NCBI RefSeq assembly: GCF_946222985.1
Contig: NZ_CAMIFY010000024.1
Location: forward strand, 1 to 37,480
Reading direction: 5' to 3'
From: an uncultured Corynebacterium sp.
GTDB lineage: Bacteria; Actinomycetota; Actinomycetes; Mycobacteriales; Mycobacteriaceae
Length of the DNA stretch: 37,480 bases
The notes below the pieces were generated by a model that worked only from the letters and a program-made list of their open reading frames with translations, was not told where the DNA came from and did not search any database. Below are positions 10,474 to 19,800 of the stretch, piece after piece (position 1 is the first letter of the stretch; every line of letters starts with the position of its first letter). Both the position numbers and the translations under genes were made by a program.

Positions 10474-12153
10474 ATGCCCGCCGAATTCAACACCGCGCCG
10501 AAGCTGCCCTTGTCTTTCAAGGCGAACACCATCCGGAAGTCGATGGCCCCGCTGATCAAGTCCGGCGCCCTGTACATGACCCCGAAGACCGCGCCGTTCT
10601 GCATCAACTGCGTCAAGCGCTGGGGTTTCGCCGTCGGCGGCCTGATCACCATGAGCGCCCACCGTTACCCGGATCGTCTCGCGCTGGCCGACGACGAAGG
10701 TGAGCTGACCTACACCGAGCTGCGCGACCAGTCGTGGGCCCTGGCCCGCGCCCTCAAGGACCGTGGCATGGGTTCCGGTTCCCGTTTCGGCATCGTCGCG
10801 CGCAACGGCCGCGGCATCATCATCCCGATGGCCGTCAAGGGCCTGCTGGGCGCCGAGATCATGATCATGAACATCGGCTCCTCCGCCAACCAGATCTCCG
10901 GCCTGCTCAACGAGACGAAGATCGAGTACCTCTTCATCGACGAGGAGTTCCTCGACCGCGTCCCCGAGGACATCGGCGACACCACGATCGTGGTCACCCA
11001 CGTCTTCGACAAGAACAACCGCCCCGACGTGCCCGAGGGCTACCTCTTCATGGAGGACCTCATCGAGGCCGACGGCACCTCCGAGCTGGAGCAGAAGCCG
11101 GAGCAGGGCCGCATCATCATCATGTCGTCGGGCACCACGGGCATCCCGAAGGGCGTGCTGCGCAACGAGCCGAAGACCCCCGCCACCCTGGGCGCCGTCA
11201 CGGACCGCATCCCGTGGCGCCGCAACATGGTCATCCACCAGTCCGCGTCGATGTTCCACGCCTGGGGCTGGGCCAACGTCATCGTCGCCATGGTCACGGG
11301 CGCGACGCTGGTCACGCAGCGTCAGTTCGAGCCGAAGGGCGCGCTGGAGCAGATCGACAAGTACGGCGTCAACGGCATGGTCTCCGCCGCGATCTTCCTG
11401 CGCATCCTCAATGATTACCTGGACGAGAACCCGCGCCCGAACCCGGGCCCGTTCGAGTTCATGGTTTCTTCCGGCAACGCCATCCCGGCGTGGCTGGTGA
11501 CGGCCCTGACCAAGCGTTTCGGCCCCGTGGTCTGCAACTTCTACGGTTCCACCGAGGCCGGCCTGACGTCCATCGCCTCGGGCCCGGAGCTCGCCGAGCG
11601 CCCCGACACCGCCGGTCGCCCGGCCATCGGCGCCCGCGTCCGCATCCTCGACGAGAACGACAACGACGTGCCCGTCGGTCAGATCGGCCGCATCCACACC
11701 GCCCAGGAGCTGGCCTTCACCGGTTACATGGCGCAGCAGCGCGACAAGTTCCGCACGGTCGACGGTCTGCTGGAGATCGGCGACCTCGGCCGCGTCGACG
11801 AGGATGGTTTCCTCTATGTTCTGGGCCGTTCCGACGACATGGTGATCAAGGGCGGCGAGAACACCTTCCCGCGTGAGGTCGACGAGGTGCTCGGTGCCCT
11901 CGACGGCGTCGAGGATCTGCACACCGTCGGCGTCAACAACACCAAGACGCTGCTGGCCGAGCTGCACACCTTCGTCATCCGCAAGAAGAACGCCGATGGC
12001 GAGGCCCTGGATCCGAAGGAGATGCGCCAGGTCGTTCGCGAGAACCTCGCGGAGCACTCGGTGCCGGAGCACATCCACTTCGTCGATGATCTGCCCCGCA
12101 ACGCCACCGGCAAGGTCGTCCCGCGTCTGCTGCCGGTTCCCGAGCAGGATTAG
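10474..12153 (+). CDS. Acyl-CoA synthetase (AMP-forming, FadD-like)
   Basis: A 559-residue member of the ANL adenylate-forming superfamily that would activate fatty acids to acyl-CoA by way of acyl-AMP. Motifs in order: the phosphate-binding SSGTTGIPKG beginning at S218, FYGSTEAG, GDLGR, GRSDDMVIKGGENTFPREVDE, and the C-terminal PRNATGKVV with catalytic K547. The start is clear: GGAGG at 10459-10463 lies 10 nt before ATG. There is no signal peptide. Some FadD-type proteins of Corynebacteriales make acyl-AMPs for lipid synthesis instead of CoA esters; the intact C-terminal domain with its lysine and the neighbouring acyl-CoA dehydrogenase favour CoA ligation. I do not assign a numbered fadD. 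Its T-containing codons are more frequent than in neighbouring genes, which may reflect high expression. Confidence 0.9.
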   Translation: MPAEFNTAPKLPLSFKANTIRKSMAPLIKSGALYMTPKTAPFCINCVKRWGFAVGGLITMSAHRYPDRLALADDEGELTYTELRDQSWALARALKDRGMGSGSRFGIVARNGRGIIIPMAVKGLLGAEIMIMNIGSSANQISGLLNETKIEYLFIDEEFLDRVPEDIGDTTIVVTHVFDKNNRPDVPEGYLFMEDLIEADGTSELEQKPEQGRIIIMSSGTTGIPKGVLRNEPKTPATLGAVTDRIPWRRNMVIHQSASMFHAWGWANVIVAMVTGATLVTQRQFEPKGALEQIDKYGVNGMVSAAIFLRILNDYLDENPRPNPGPFEFMVSSGNAIPAWLVTALTKRFGPVVCNFYGSTEAGLTSIASGPELAERPDTAGRPAIGARVRILDENDNDVPVGQIGRIHTAQELAFTGYMAQQRDKFRTVDGLLEIGDLGRVDEDGFLYVLGRSDDMVIKGGENTFPREVDEVLGALDGVEDLHTVGVNNTKTLLAELHTFVIRKKNADGEALDPKEMRQVVRENLAEHSVPEHIHFVDDLPRNATGKVVPRLLPVPEQD

Positions 12154-12159
12154 GTTGCC

Positions 12160-12192
12160 CGTCCCGGGCTTCCGGGACGAGTTCGCTTTTCT
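12160..12192 (+). terminator. Rho-independent terminator of the acyl-CoA synthetase gene
   Basis: CGTCCCGG (12160-12167) pairs with CCGGGACG (12172-12179) around a GCTT tetraloop, followed by AGTTCGCTTTTCTT. It starts 6 nt after the stop codon. Confidence 0.75.
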
Positions 12193-12327
12193 TCGCCTGC
12201 TTTACGACGGTGCCCCGCACCGCCGCCACGGCCCCCGCACGGCCCCACGGATATCACGTCGGTGGGGCCGTCGCCCGTTTCCGGGACAGTTGCCCGCCAG
12301 AAGCATCGACCCAAAGACGACGCACCG

Positions 12328-12364
12328 GCACCCGTCCGTCGGTGCACCCGCACCCGTCCGTCGG
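12328..12364 (+). repeat. Direct repeat of 15 nt
   Basis: GCACCCGTCCGTCGG occurs exactly at 12328-12342 and 12350-12364 (period 22 nt). It is non-coding. Confidence 0.7.
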
Positions 12365-12393
12365 CGCCGGCGAATGTCCGCAGTGGTTCCGTG

Positions 12394-12530
12394 GCGCAAA
12401 CGCACACGTTCCGCGCAGCAACGCACCGCACCTCGCCGAACCGTGCCGCCATCACCCCAAAACGCCTACGTTTCACGCAGATACCTACGTTGCAACGTAG
12501 GCGTCTGCGCGAAACGTAGGCGTCTGCGCG
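12394..12530 (-). repeat. Dispersed palindromic intergenic element, copy 2 with extra units
   Basis: The core at 12457-12513 is the inverted counterpart of 1-56. Its centre, CCTACGTTGCAACGTAGG (12484-12501), is a perfect 18-bp palindrome, and outer arms CGCCTACGTTTC and GAAACGTAGGCG extend the dyad. A tandem 19-mer (12493-12511 and 12512-12530, one difference) adds another half unit. A degenerate unit, GCGCAAACGCACACGTT at 12394-12410, matches positions 4-20 of copy 1 at 16 of 17 bases. It lies between convergent genes. Confidence 0.75.
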
Positions 12531-12631
12531 ACCAAGGGGCGTCGGCGGGGCGTCGGCGAAGCGCCGGCGGGTCGGGTGCGGGGTGTCGGCGAGTACCGGA
12601 TCGGGTGCAGGGCGGGTCGGGGCCCTCCCCG

Positions 12632-13372
12632 TCACTTCCGCGGGCGCACCGAGACTTCCTCGACGATGCAGTCGTCGGTCGCATCGACGCACAGTCGCAC
12701 CGCCGCGGCGATGGAGTCGACGTGGACGTACTTGGATCCGTCGTAGTCGTCGGCGCCCATGATCTGGACCTGCATGTCGGTGTCGACGCGGCCCGGGTGG
12801 ACCGACGACACCCGCAGGTTGTCGCGTTCTTCTTCGCGCAGCGCGTCGGTGACGGCGCGCAGGGCGAACTTCGACGCCGAGTACAGCCCCTGCCCGGGGC
12901 CGGACTTGTAACCGGACCCGGAGTTGATGGCGACGATCGTGCCCCGAGCCGCCCGCATCGCCGGCAGCACCCGGCTGGTGAGGTCGACGACGGAGACGAC
13001 GTTGACGTCGAGGAGCCGGGCCCATTCGTCGCGGTCGGCCTCGGCGACGGTGCTCGAGGCCCAGATGCCCGCCGAATGCACGAGCACGTCCAGGCGCGGA
13101 GCGGATCCCTCGCCGGAGGCGGCGACCACACCGGCGGTGTCGTCCAGTCCGGCGCGGGCGACGGCTTCGGCGACCTGGTCGGGGTCGGTCAGGTCGGCGA
13201 CGAACGCTTCGGCGGAGGGCAGCTCCGCGACGACGGCCGCGGCGCCTTCCATGGTGGTGGCCCCGACGAGGACGTGGTGGTCGCGGCCGAGGTCGTGGGC
13301 GATCGCGCGGCCGATGCCGCGGGAGGCGCCGGTGACCAGGGCGACGGGGCGGTTTCCGGTGTCGTCGGCCAT
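12632..13372 (-). CDS. Short-chain dehydrogenase/reductase
   Basis: A 246-residue classical SDR. The Rossmann nucleotide motif TGASRGIG is at 14-21. The usual NNAG is HSAG (99-102). The catalytic residues are a serine in NSGSG (S151 or S153) and Y164-x3-K168 (YSASK). VHPGRVDTDM after the active site is typical of the family. The substrate cannot be told from sequence. Its ATG lies 2 nt after the stop codon of the upstream SDR gene, so the two are cotranscribed. It is the last gene of the unit; the transcript would run toward the palindromic element. Confidence 0.88.
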   Translation of the reverse strand: MADDTGNRPVALVTGASRGIGRAIAHDLGRDHHVLVGATTMEGAAAVVAELPSAEAFVADLTDPDQVAEAVARAGLDDTAGVVAASGEGSAPRLDVLVHSAGIWASSTVAEADRDEWARLLDVNVVSVVDLTSRVLPAMRAARGTIVAINSGSGYKSGPGQGLYSASKFALRAVTDALREEERDNLRVSSVHPGRVDTDMQVQIMGADDYDGSKYVHVDSIAAAVRLCVDATDDCIVEEVSVRPRK

Positions 13373-13374
13373 GA

Positions 13375-14121
13375 CTACTTCACCGGCTTCGGCGCGGCCG
13401 AGCCGGCCTGGTCGATGGGCGTGAGCTGCAGGAAGTCGATGTTGACGTGCGCGGGGCGGGTGGCGGCGAAGGTGATCACCTCGGCGACGTCGGCGGCGGT
13501 GAGCGACTGCACGCCGTCGTAGACGGCTTCGGCCTTGTCTGCGTCGCCATCGAAGCGCACGAGGGAGAAGTCGGTGTGCACGCGGCCGGGGTCGATTTCG
13601 GTGACGCGGACGCCGTCACCGGCGATTTCCTGGCGCAGCACTTCGGTCATGGCGCGTTCGCCGTGCTTGGCGGCGTTGTAGCCGGCGCCGCCGGGGTAGT
13701 TCTGGCGGGCGGCGACGGATCCGATGGTGATCACGGCGCCCTGGGCGGCCTTGAGCGCGGCGAGCAGCGCGCGGGTGACGCGGAGGGTGCCGAGCACGTT
13801 GACCTCGTACATCCAGCGCCACTTGTCCTCGACGGCGCCTTCGACGGATTCCATGCCCCAGGCGCCGCCGGCGTTGTTGACCAGCACGTCGCACCGGGTC
13901 ACTTCGGCGGCGAGGGCGTCGACGCTGTCCTGGTCGGTGACGTCGAGTTCGATGACCTTCGCGGTCCCGCCGGCTTCACCGACGGCGCGGGCGACTTCGT
14001 TGAGCTTGTCCACGCGTCGCGCGCCGAGCACCACGTCGAATCCGGCTTCGGCCAGGGCGACGGCGGTCGCCGCTCCGATTCCCGATGATGCGCCGGTGAC
14101 TACTGCGGTGGGCTTTCCCAT
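13375..14121 (-). CDS. SDR oxidoreductase, YdfG-like (3-hydroxy acid dehydrogenase type)
   Basis: A 248-residue SDR with TGASSGIG at 9-16, NNAG at 82-85, S135 and Y148-x3-K152. The C-terminal PAHVNIDFLQLTPIDQ resembles the end of E. coli YdfG, an NADP-dependent dehydrogenase of serine and other 3-hydroxy acids, which suggests a similar role but does not prove it. The start is supported by AGGAGG (minus strand, about 14127-14132). It heads a two-gene SDR unit. GCTTTGCGACG lies in its leader, on the opposite strand (14134-14144). Confidence 0.88.
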   Translation of the reverse strand: MGKPTAVVTGASSGIGAATAVALAEAGFDVVLGARRVDKLNEVARAVGEAGGTAKVIELDVTDQDSVDALAAEVTRCDVLVNNAGGAWGMESVEGAVEDKWRWMYEVNVLGTLRVTRALLAALKAAQGAVITIGSVAARQNYPGGAGYNAAKHGERAMTEVLRQEIAGDGVRVTEIDPGRVHTDFSLVRFDGDADKAEAVYDGVQSLTAADVAEVITFAATRPAHVNIDFLQLTPIDQAGSAAPKPVK

Positions 14122-14253
14122 GGTGCTCCTCCTGCTTTGCGACGGTGGTTTCGCCCGTGAGGGCGGTCACGTCCCTTACTACCAGCGCGCGAGAGGCGTG
14201 CGCCCGGTGAACGTCGCGGCAGGGTGGGGGCGCCGGGTGAGTGACGCGCCGGG

Positions 14254-15033
14254 TCAGAGCGCGGTGACGCCCTCGACGATGATCGCCGCCGACAGAGCGA
14301 GGAACACGGCGCCGGAGATGGCGTCGATCCACGGCCCGGCGCGGTGGAGCCCATTGGCGAAGCGCGGCAGGCCCAGTCCCCAGGCCACGCCGCCGAACCA
14401 GATGATCGACGTGACGGCCAGAACCACGACGATCAGCGCCTGCTCCCCGATTCCCATCTCGGGCGTGACGAAGCGGGTGAACACCGAGCCGAAGAAGATG
14501 ACGGCCTTCGGGTTCGACAGGTTGGTCAGCAGGCCCTGGAGGAACGCGCCGCCGAGGCCACCGCGGTTTCGTGAGGTCCCGGCGCCGGTGGCGGTGCGGG
14601 CTCCGGCAGGTTCGGTTCGGGCATCGGTGGTGGTCCGGGCACCGTCGTCCGCGCCGACGCCGTCGTCCCCACCGGCCTCGGCCGCCGCATCCACCAGGTC
14701 GACCCGTGGCTCGGCCCCGCCGTCGCTCTCGCGCCGCTCGCGCAGCTGCCGCACCCCGGCCCGCAGCGCCGAAACGCCGAGCCACGCCAGGTACGCGCCG
14801 CCGACGATCTGCAGCAGCGCCAGCAACCACGGCGCGGCGGCCAGCAGCGCGGCGAGCCCGGCCAACGTCAGCACCAACCACACGACGATGCCGGTGACGA
14901 CGCCGCCGGCCGCCGCCAGTCCCCGCGCCCGCGAGCGCGTGGCGATGCGCACCAAACACAGCAGGTCCGGGCCCGGCGAGCAGATCGCCGCCAGCCACAC
15001 GGCGAGCAAGGTGAAGAAGGAGGCGACGGTCAT
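14254..15033 (-). CDS. LysE/RhtB-family exporter
   Basis: A 259-residue membrane protein of the amino-acid exporter family. The N-terminal hydrophobic helix contains the family SPGPD motif (residues 19-23), followed by GxxxG-type helices at about 40-65 and 67-90. Residues about 98-158 are a charged Ala/Asp/Thr-rich insertion, much longer than the short loop of usual LysE/RhtB proteins (about 200-210 residues in total). The second half has GLLTNLSNPKAVIFF, a conserved family stretch, and three more hydrophobic segments. The substrate is unknown. Its start follows a TANNNT hexamer by 6 nt, giving it its own leaderless promoter although it closely follows a minus-strand gene. Confidence 0.85.
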   Translation of the reverse strand: MTVASFFTLLAVWLAAICSPGPDLLCLVRIATRSRARGLAAAGGVVTGIVVWLVLTLAGLAALLAAAPWLLALLQIVGGAYLAWLGVSALRAGVRQLRERRESDGGAEPRVDLVDAAAEAGGDDGVGADDGARTTTDARTEPAGARTATGAGTSRNRGGLGGAFLQGLLTNLSNPKAVIFFGSVFTRFVTPEMGIGEQALIVVVLAVTSIIWFGGVAWGLGLPRFANGLHRAGPWIDAISGAVFLALSAAIIVEGVTAL

Positions 15034-15039
15034 GCGCGA

Positions 15040-15045
15040 ATGGTA
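15040..15045 (-). promoter_or_regulatory. -10 hexamer for a leaderless transcript (LysE family)
   Basis: TACCAT on the minus strand lies 6 nt before the ATG at 15033, with no Shine-Dalgarno sequence. It lies in the 27-nt gap after the upstream hydrolase gene. Confidence 0.45.
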
Positions 15046-15060
15046 ACGCCGCCACCGACG

Positions 15061-15978
15061 TCAGCGGGCATCCACCTGCGCGAGGATCTCCCCCTTGGCC
15101 GCGCGCCACTGGGGGCCGGTGATGTTGCCCCAGGAACCGTGGTCGGCGTCGTCGAAAAGCCGCAGTTGGCCGGGCTTGCCGGCCCGCTCGAGGGCGCCGG
15201 CGTAGGAGATGGCCTGCTGGACGTCGACGACGCGGTCGTTGCGCCCGTGCATGATCACCATGTTCACGCCCGCGGCCGGGTACGCGATCGGCGAAGCGTT
15301 GCGGTAGCGGTCCGGGGCGCGCTCCGGCGGGGCCCCGAGCAACGGGATGATGTGCTTGTCGCCGGCCCGGTACGCGCGCGCCATGTCGTAGACGCCGCAG
15401 ATGCCGACGCAGTTGCTCACCGGAAACAGCGGTCGCGCACCCGGGGCGCCGTCGGGCAATGCGGTTCGCTGGGCCGCCCACGCCGCGAGGTTGCCGCCCG
15501 CGCTGACCCCGGTGACCGTGACGCGCTTCAGGTCCAGGCGCACCGGCGCCTCCTCGGCCAGGCGCGGGATGAAGTCGATGGCGGCGGCGACGTCCTCGTA
15601 CGTCGACGGCCATCCGCCGCCGCCTGCCGAGCCGCGGTATTCGATGTTCCACACCGCCGCGCCGCGTTCGGCCAGGTCGGCGGACATGGCGCCGGTCGAC
15701 GACGCCCGGGAGAACCCGGACCATCCGCCGCCGTGGATCATCACCACCAGCGGTGCGGGGTCGCGTTGCGGCGTGCGCGGCAGGAACAGGTCACCGACCT
15801 GGCGGCCGTGGTCGCCGTAGGACATGCGCACCGCGCCGGTCGCGCCGGCGTCGTCGGGGGGCGCGTCCTCGAAACGCGAGCAGGACGCCAGGGATCCGAA
15901 CATCCCGGTGCCGGCGGCCCCCAGGGCCGTGAGACCGAGGAGCTTGACGACGTCGCGCCGGCTCACCTGCCCCGTCAT
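15061..15978 (-). CDS. Tat-exported alpha/beta hydrolase lipoprotein (esterase-like)
   Basis: A 305-residue alpha/beta hydrolase. The start at 15978 overlaps the stop of the upstream hydrolase gene (ATGA). The N-terminus has a twin-arginine pattern, SRRDVVKLLGL (6-16), a hydrophobic stretch, and LASC with C33 as the probable lipidation site, so it should be anchored outside the cytoplasmic membrane after Tat export. The fold is of the BD-FAE/carboxylesterase type: oxyanion HGGGW at 82-86, nucleophile S159 in GVSAGG, D248 in HGRNDRV, H280 in DADHGSWG. A complete triad suggests active ester hydrolysis. It is the third gene of a tight unit with lysX, which makes an amino-acyl ester of a membrane lipid a reasonable but unproven substrate. 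GCTTTTCGACG lies at 15150-15160. Confidence 0.85.
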   Translation of the reverse strand: MTGQVSRRDVVKLLGLTALGAAGTGMFGSLASCSRFEDAPPDDAGATGAVRMSYGDHGRQVGDLFLPRTPQRDPAPLVVMIHGGGWSGFSRASSTGAMSADLAERGAAVWNIEYRGSAGGGGWPSTYEDVAAAIDFIPRLAEEAPVRLDLKRVTVTGVSAGGNLAAWAAQRTALPDGAPGARPLFPVSNCVGICGVYDMARAYRAGDKHIIPLLGAPPERAPDRYRNASPIAYPAAGVNMVIMHGRNDRVVDVQQAISYAGALERAGKPGQLRLFDDADHGSWGNITGPQWRAAKGEILAQVDAR

Positions 15979-16898
15979 CCACGCCCCCTTGCCGCGATTC
16001 GCTCGATGAGGGCGCTGATTTCGGCGACGACGTCGCCGGGCCGGTCGGTCATGACCATGTGCCCGCACGGCGCCAGGACCACTTCGCGCAGGTGCCCGCC
16101 GTCGGCGTCGCCGGTGAGTTGCGCCCAGATGCGCAGGTCGTCGGCGTGGTCGGGGTCGTGCGCGCCCGTGGATTCAGCGTCAGTGGATCCAGGGTCAGCG
16201 GATTCAGCGTCGGCGGCGAGCATCTTCCACTTCGGCACGGCCACGACGTCGGTGACGGCGGCGACCGCGGGGACCGCAGACGGAGCGGCATCCACGGACG
16301 CCTCGGTGCGGGCCGTGCGGCGGTGTTCGCGCAGGTCCCGGGCCCATCGTCGGAAAGCGGCGTTTTCGCGCAGCAGGGTCGTGACTTCGCCGCGCCGCAA
16401 TGCGGGCACCACCCGGTGGGCCACCGCATCCGCGGCGGAGCCCAGCGCGTGCGACGCCTTCTCGTAGAGCTCCGACGGCTCCCCGGCTTCCGCGGTGGCG
16501 GAGACGTCGAGCAGCAGCACCCCGTCGACGAGCCCCGGGTTGGCGCGCACCGCGGCCTCGGCGAAGAACCCGGCGGCCGAATGCGCCACCAGGATCACCG
16601 GTCGCGCCCCCGCCCGGCGCGCCCCTCTCAGATCGCGGACCAGGCGGTCGACCTCCTCGGCGAAGGTCGCTGCCGGGGCGGACCGTTCGGTGACGATGAC
16701 GGCGGCGGGGCCGGTGTCGTCGTCACGCTCCCGATCCCGGAGCCCGTCGGCGACCTCGCGCCACTTGCGCGCGGGCACGCCCACTCCCCCGCTGACGATC
16801 ACCGCCGGGGCACCGGGGCGGATCGATTCGCGGCCATCCGATTCAGGGTCGATCGGCTCGGCGCCGGCGGGCACCGCGTCGTCCGGCTCTGTGTTCAT
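15975..16898 (-). CDS. Alpha/beta hydrolase, cytoplasmic
   Basis: A 307-residue alpha/beta hydrolase without a signal peptide. An acidic N-terminal tail (about 1-28) precedes PAVIVSGGVGVPARKW, the likely oxyanion region. The nucleophile is S107 in VILVAHSAAGFF, an AHSAA variant of GxSxG, and the catalytic histidine is probably H280 in APCGHMVMTDRP. The stretch between them has an Asp-rich insertion near residues 220-235. ATG at 16898 leaves 1 nt after the lysX stop codon, and its own stop overlaps the start of the next hydrolase, so it is coupled to both. The same-unit arrangement suggests a role in lipid or aminoacyl-lipid metabolism (inference). GCTTTCCGACG lies at 16348-16358. Confidence 0.82.
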   Translation of the reverse strand: MNTEPDDAVPAGAEPIDPESDGRESIRPGAPAVIVSGGVGVPARKWREVADGLRDRERDDDTGPAAVIVTERSAPAATFAEEVDRLVRDLRGARRAGARPVILVAHSAAGFFAEAAVRANPGLVDGVLLLDVSATAEAGEPSELYEKASHALGSAADAVAHRVVPALRRGEVTTLLRENAAFRRWARDLREHRRTARTEASVDAAPSAVPAVAAVTDVVAVPKWKMLAADAESADPGSTDAESTGAHDPDHADDLRIWAQLTGDADGGHLREVVLAPCGHMVMTDRPGDVVAEISALIERIAARGRG

Positions 16899-16899
16899 G

Positions 16900-19800
16900 T
16901 CACCTATTCTCGTCGCGGACGAAGGGGAACGCCAGGGACTCGCGGATCGTCGCACCCGTGATGAGCATGACCACCCGGTCGACGCCCATGCCCAAGCCAC
17001 CGGCGGGTGGCATGCCGAATTCGAGGGCCTTGAGGAAGTCCTCGTCGACCTGCATCGCCTCCGGATCACCGCCGGCCGCCGCGAAGGACTGCGCCTCCAG
17101 ACGGTGGCGCTGATCCAGCGGATCGGTCAATTCGGTGTAGGCCGTGCCCAACTCGACGCCCCACGCCACCAGGTCCCAGCGCTCCGTCACCGTCGGATCG
17201 GTGCGGTGGGTGCGGGTCAGCGGCGACACCGACAGGGGGAAGTCGGTGTAGAAGGTCGGGAACGTCGTCTGCTCCTCGACGAGGTGCTCGTACATCTCCA
17301 GGGCGATCTGGCCGGCGTCCCAGTCGGCGCGCGCCGGAATGTCCAGCTCCTCGCACAGGGCGCGCAGGTCGGCCTCGGGGGTGCGGCCGTCGAGGTCGAG
17401 GCACTCGATGCCGGCGGCCCGGATCGCCTCGGTGACCGCGCCGAACAGCGTCTTGACCGGCCAGTCGCCGGAGATGTCGACCAGATTGCCCTCCGGATCG
17501 CGGACCACGCACTCGCCGTTGGCGGCGATGGCGGCGTCCTGGATCATCTTCTGGCAGCGCAGGCGCATGTCGACGTAATCGTCGTGGGCCGCGTAGGCCT
17601 CGAGGATGGTGAACTCGGGGTTGTGCGTGGCGTCGACGCCCTCGTTGCGGAACACCCGGCCCAGCTCGAAGACGCGGTCGACGCCGCCGCACATCAGCCG
17701 CTTGAGGTAGAGCTCGGGGGCGATGCGCAGGTAGAGACCCATGTCGTAGGCGTTGATGTGCGTGGCGAACGGCCGCGCGTTGGCGCCGCCGTGGACGCGC
17801 TGCAGAATCGGCGTCTCCACCTCGAGGAAGTCGTCGCCGGAAAGCGATGCGCGCAGCGAACCCAGCACCGCCGAGCGCGCCTTCAGCACCCTCCGGGAAT
17901 CTTCGCCGACGGCCAGGTCGACGTGGCGGTTGCGGGCGCGGGCCTCCGGATCGCGCAGGCCGCGGACCTTGTCGGGCAGCGGGTGCAGCGACTTGGCCTC
18001 GATCGCCCAGTCTTCGGCGATCAGCGACGGCTCGCCCCGCCGGGAGGTCCCGCGCACGCCCTCGACGCGGACGAGGTCGGCGAGGTCGATGTCGCCGACG
18101 CGGTCGAATCCCGTGGCGTGGTCGCGCTCGACGAGCACCTGGCAGGTGCCGTCGAAATCCCGGACCTCGAGGAACACGACGCCGCCGAAGTCGCGGCGCG
18201 CCATGACGCGGCCGGCGACGGACATGCGCGTGCCGACGGGCGCGTCGACGACCCCGGCACATGAATCCGTGGGGTGGTCGCCGATCGTCCACGGGTCGAT
18301 GCCGTCGTCCTTCATCCGCCGGGCGGCGGCGATGCGCACGCCCGTCTGCTCCGGAACGCGGCGCTTGGGCAGCCGGTTGACGTCGGCGAGCACGCCGGGC
18401 ACGGCGGCGTAGGCGGCCACGGCGCCGGGGCTGCGGTCGACCGCGCCGGAGAAGTCGCGCAGGGTCTGCCACGTCGGCCAGGGGATGAACCCTTCGGCGA
18501 TGCCCGAGGCCATCGCCACGCGGGCGACCGACCGCGGGGCCGGGTAGCAGAGGTAGCGCGGCACCCATTCGGGCCCGTAGCGGTCGTTGGAGCGGTAGAG
18601 CGTCTCCATCTGCCAGAAGCGGGAGAGGAACACCAGCAGCAGGCGCCAGGTGCGGCGGACCGGCCCGACGCCGAGCTCCTCCTCGGAGGCGAAGACCTCG
18701 CGGAAGACGGCGAAGTTGAGGCTGATGCGCGCCACCCCGACGTCGTCGCCGGCGCGGCACAGCTCGGTGACCATCAGCTCGACGCTGCCGTTGGGGGCCT
18801 GCGGCGCCCGGCGCATCAGGTCCAGCGACGCGCCGGTGCGGCCCCACGGGGAGAAGCTGAGCAGGGCCACGCGGCGGTCGTCGACGAGGGTTTCGACCAG
18901 CAGGCACTCGGCGTCGGCGGGATCGCCCAGACGGCCCAGCGCCATGGAGAAACCGCGCTCGTCGGTGGTGTCGCGCCAGGCGTCGGCGTCGTCGGACACC
19001 GCCGCGAGCTCCTCGGCCGACAGGTCGCCGTGGCGGCGGATGCGCACCGTGGCCCCGGCGTTGCGGGCGCGCTGGACGGCCTGGCGGACGGACTTGCGGT
19101 CGGGCCCGGACAGCCGGAAGGTCGAGGTGTCCAGCACGGCTTCGTCGCCGAGGTGGAACTCCATGAGCCCGTGGCGGCGGTAGGCGCGGGCGCCCTCCAC
19201 GGAGGCGCCCATCGCGGCGGGGGTCCAGCCGAATTCTTCGGCGCGCGCGAGGAACGCGGCGATGGCGGAGTCCCATTCCTCCGGATCGCCGACGGGGTCG
19301 CCGGAGGCCAATGCGACGCCGACCTCGACGCGGAACGTCACCGCGGCCAAGCCGGAATCCGCGTACACGACGGACTTGTCGCGGCGGGTGGCGAAGTAAC
19401 CGAGCGAGTCGTCGTCGCCCCAGCGGGTCAACAGCGCCCGCAGCGCGGTTTCATCGTCGGAGGTCAGAGCATTGCGACCCGACTGGGACCGCAGCAGCAC
19501 GTACGTGGCGGCGATGATGGCCAGGGCGCCGAAGATGCCCAGGACCACGTCGACCCACGTGGGCGGCCGACCGCTGAAGACCCGCGGGTCGACCAGCGAC
19601 AGGCCGACGATCTTGTTCAGGGCCCACAGAACCTGCTCGTCGACGGGCAGGGCCGGGCCGCGGAAACCGGCGGGAAACGCCGCGATCAGCGCCCAACCGG
19701 CGAGCACCGCCGTGGCGGCGGTGACGACGTAGGTGCCCACCGCCCGCCACACCGCCCCGGGGCGCACGCGCGCGCGGAACGCGCCGCGCGCTGCGACGAC

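Larger units (their letters stand above)
12193..12631. other. Gene-free stretch between convergent genes
   Basis: About 440 nt between the fadD terminator and the stop codon of the minus-strand dehydrogenase. It holds GCTTTACGACG (12199-12209) adjoining a small CGGTGC/GCACCG hairpin (12208-12222), a 10-bp inverted repeat ACGGCCCCAC/GTGGGGCCGT (12239-12271), a 15-nt direct repeat, the second palindromic element, and GGGGCGTCGGC-type G-rich repeats after 12535. I find no credible coding frame. Confidence 0.7.

Noticed and set aside
12210..12500. Small open frames in the gene-free stretch
   Set aside because: They run through the palindromic element and repeats, have no ribosome-binding site, and encode Arg/Pro/His-rich strings.
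12394..12530. CRISPR array
   Set aside because: The repeats are adjacent or overlapping palindromic half units without regular unique spacers.
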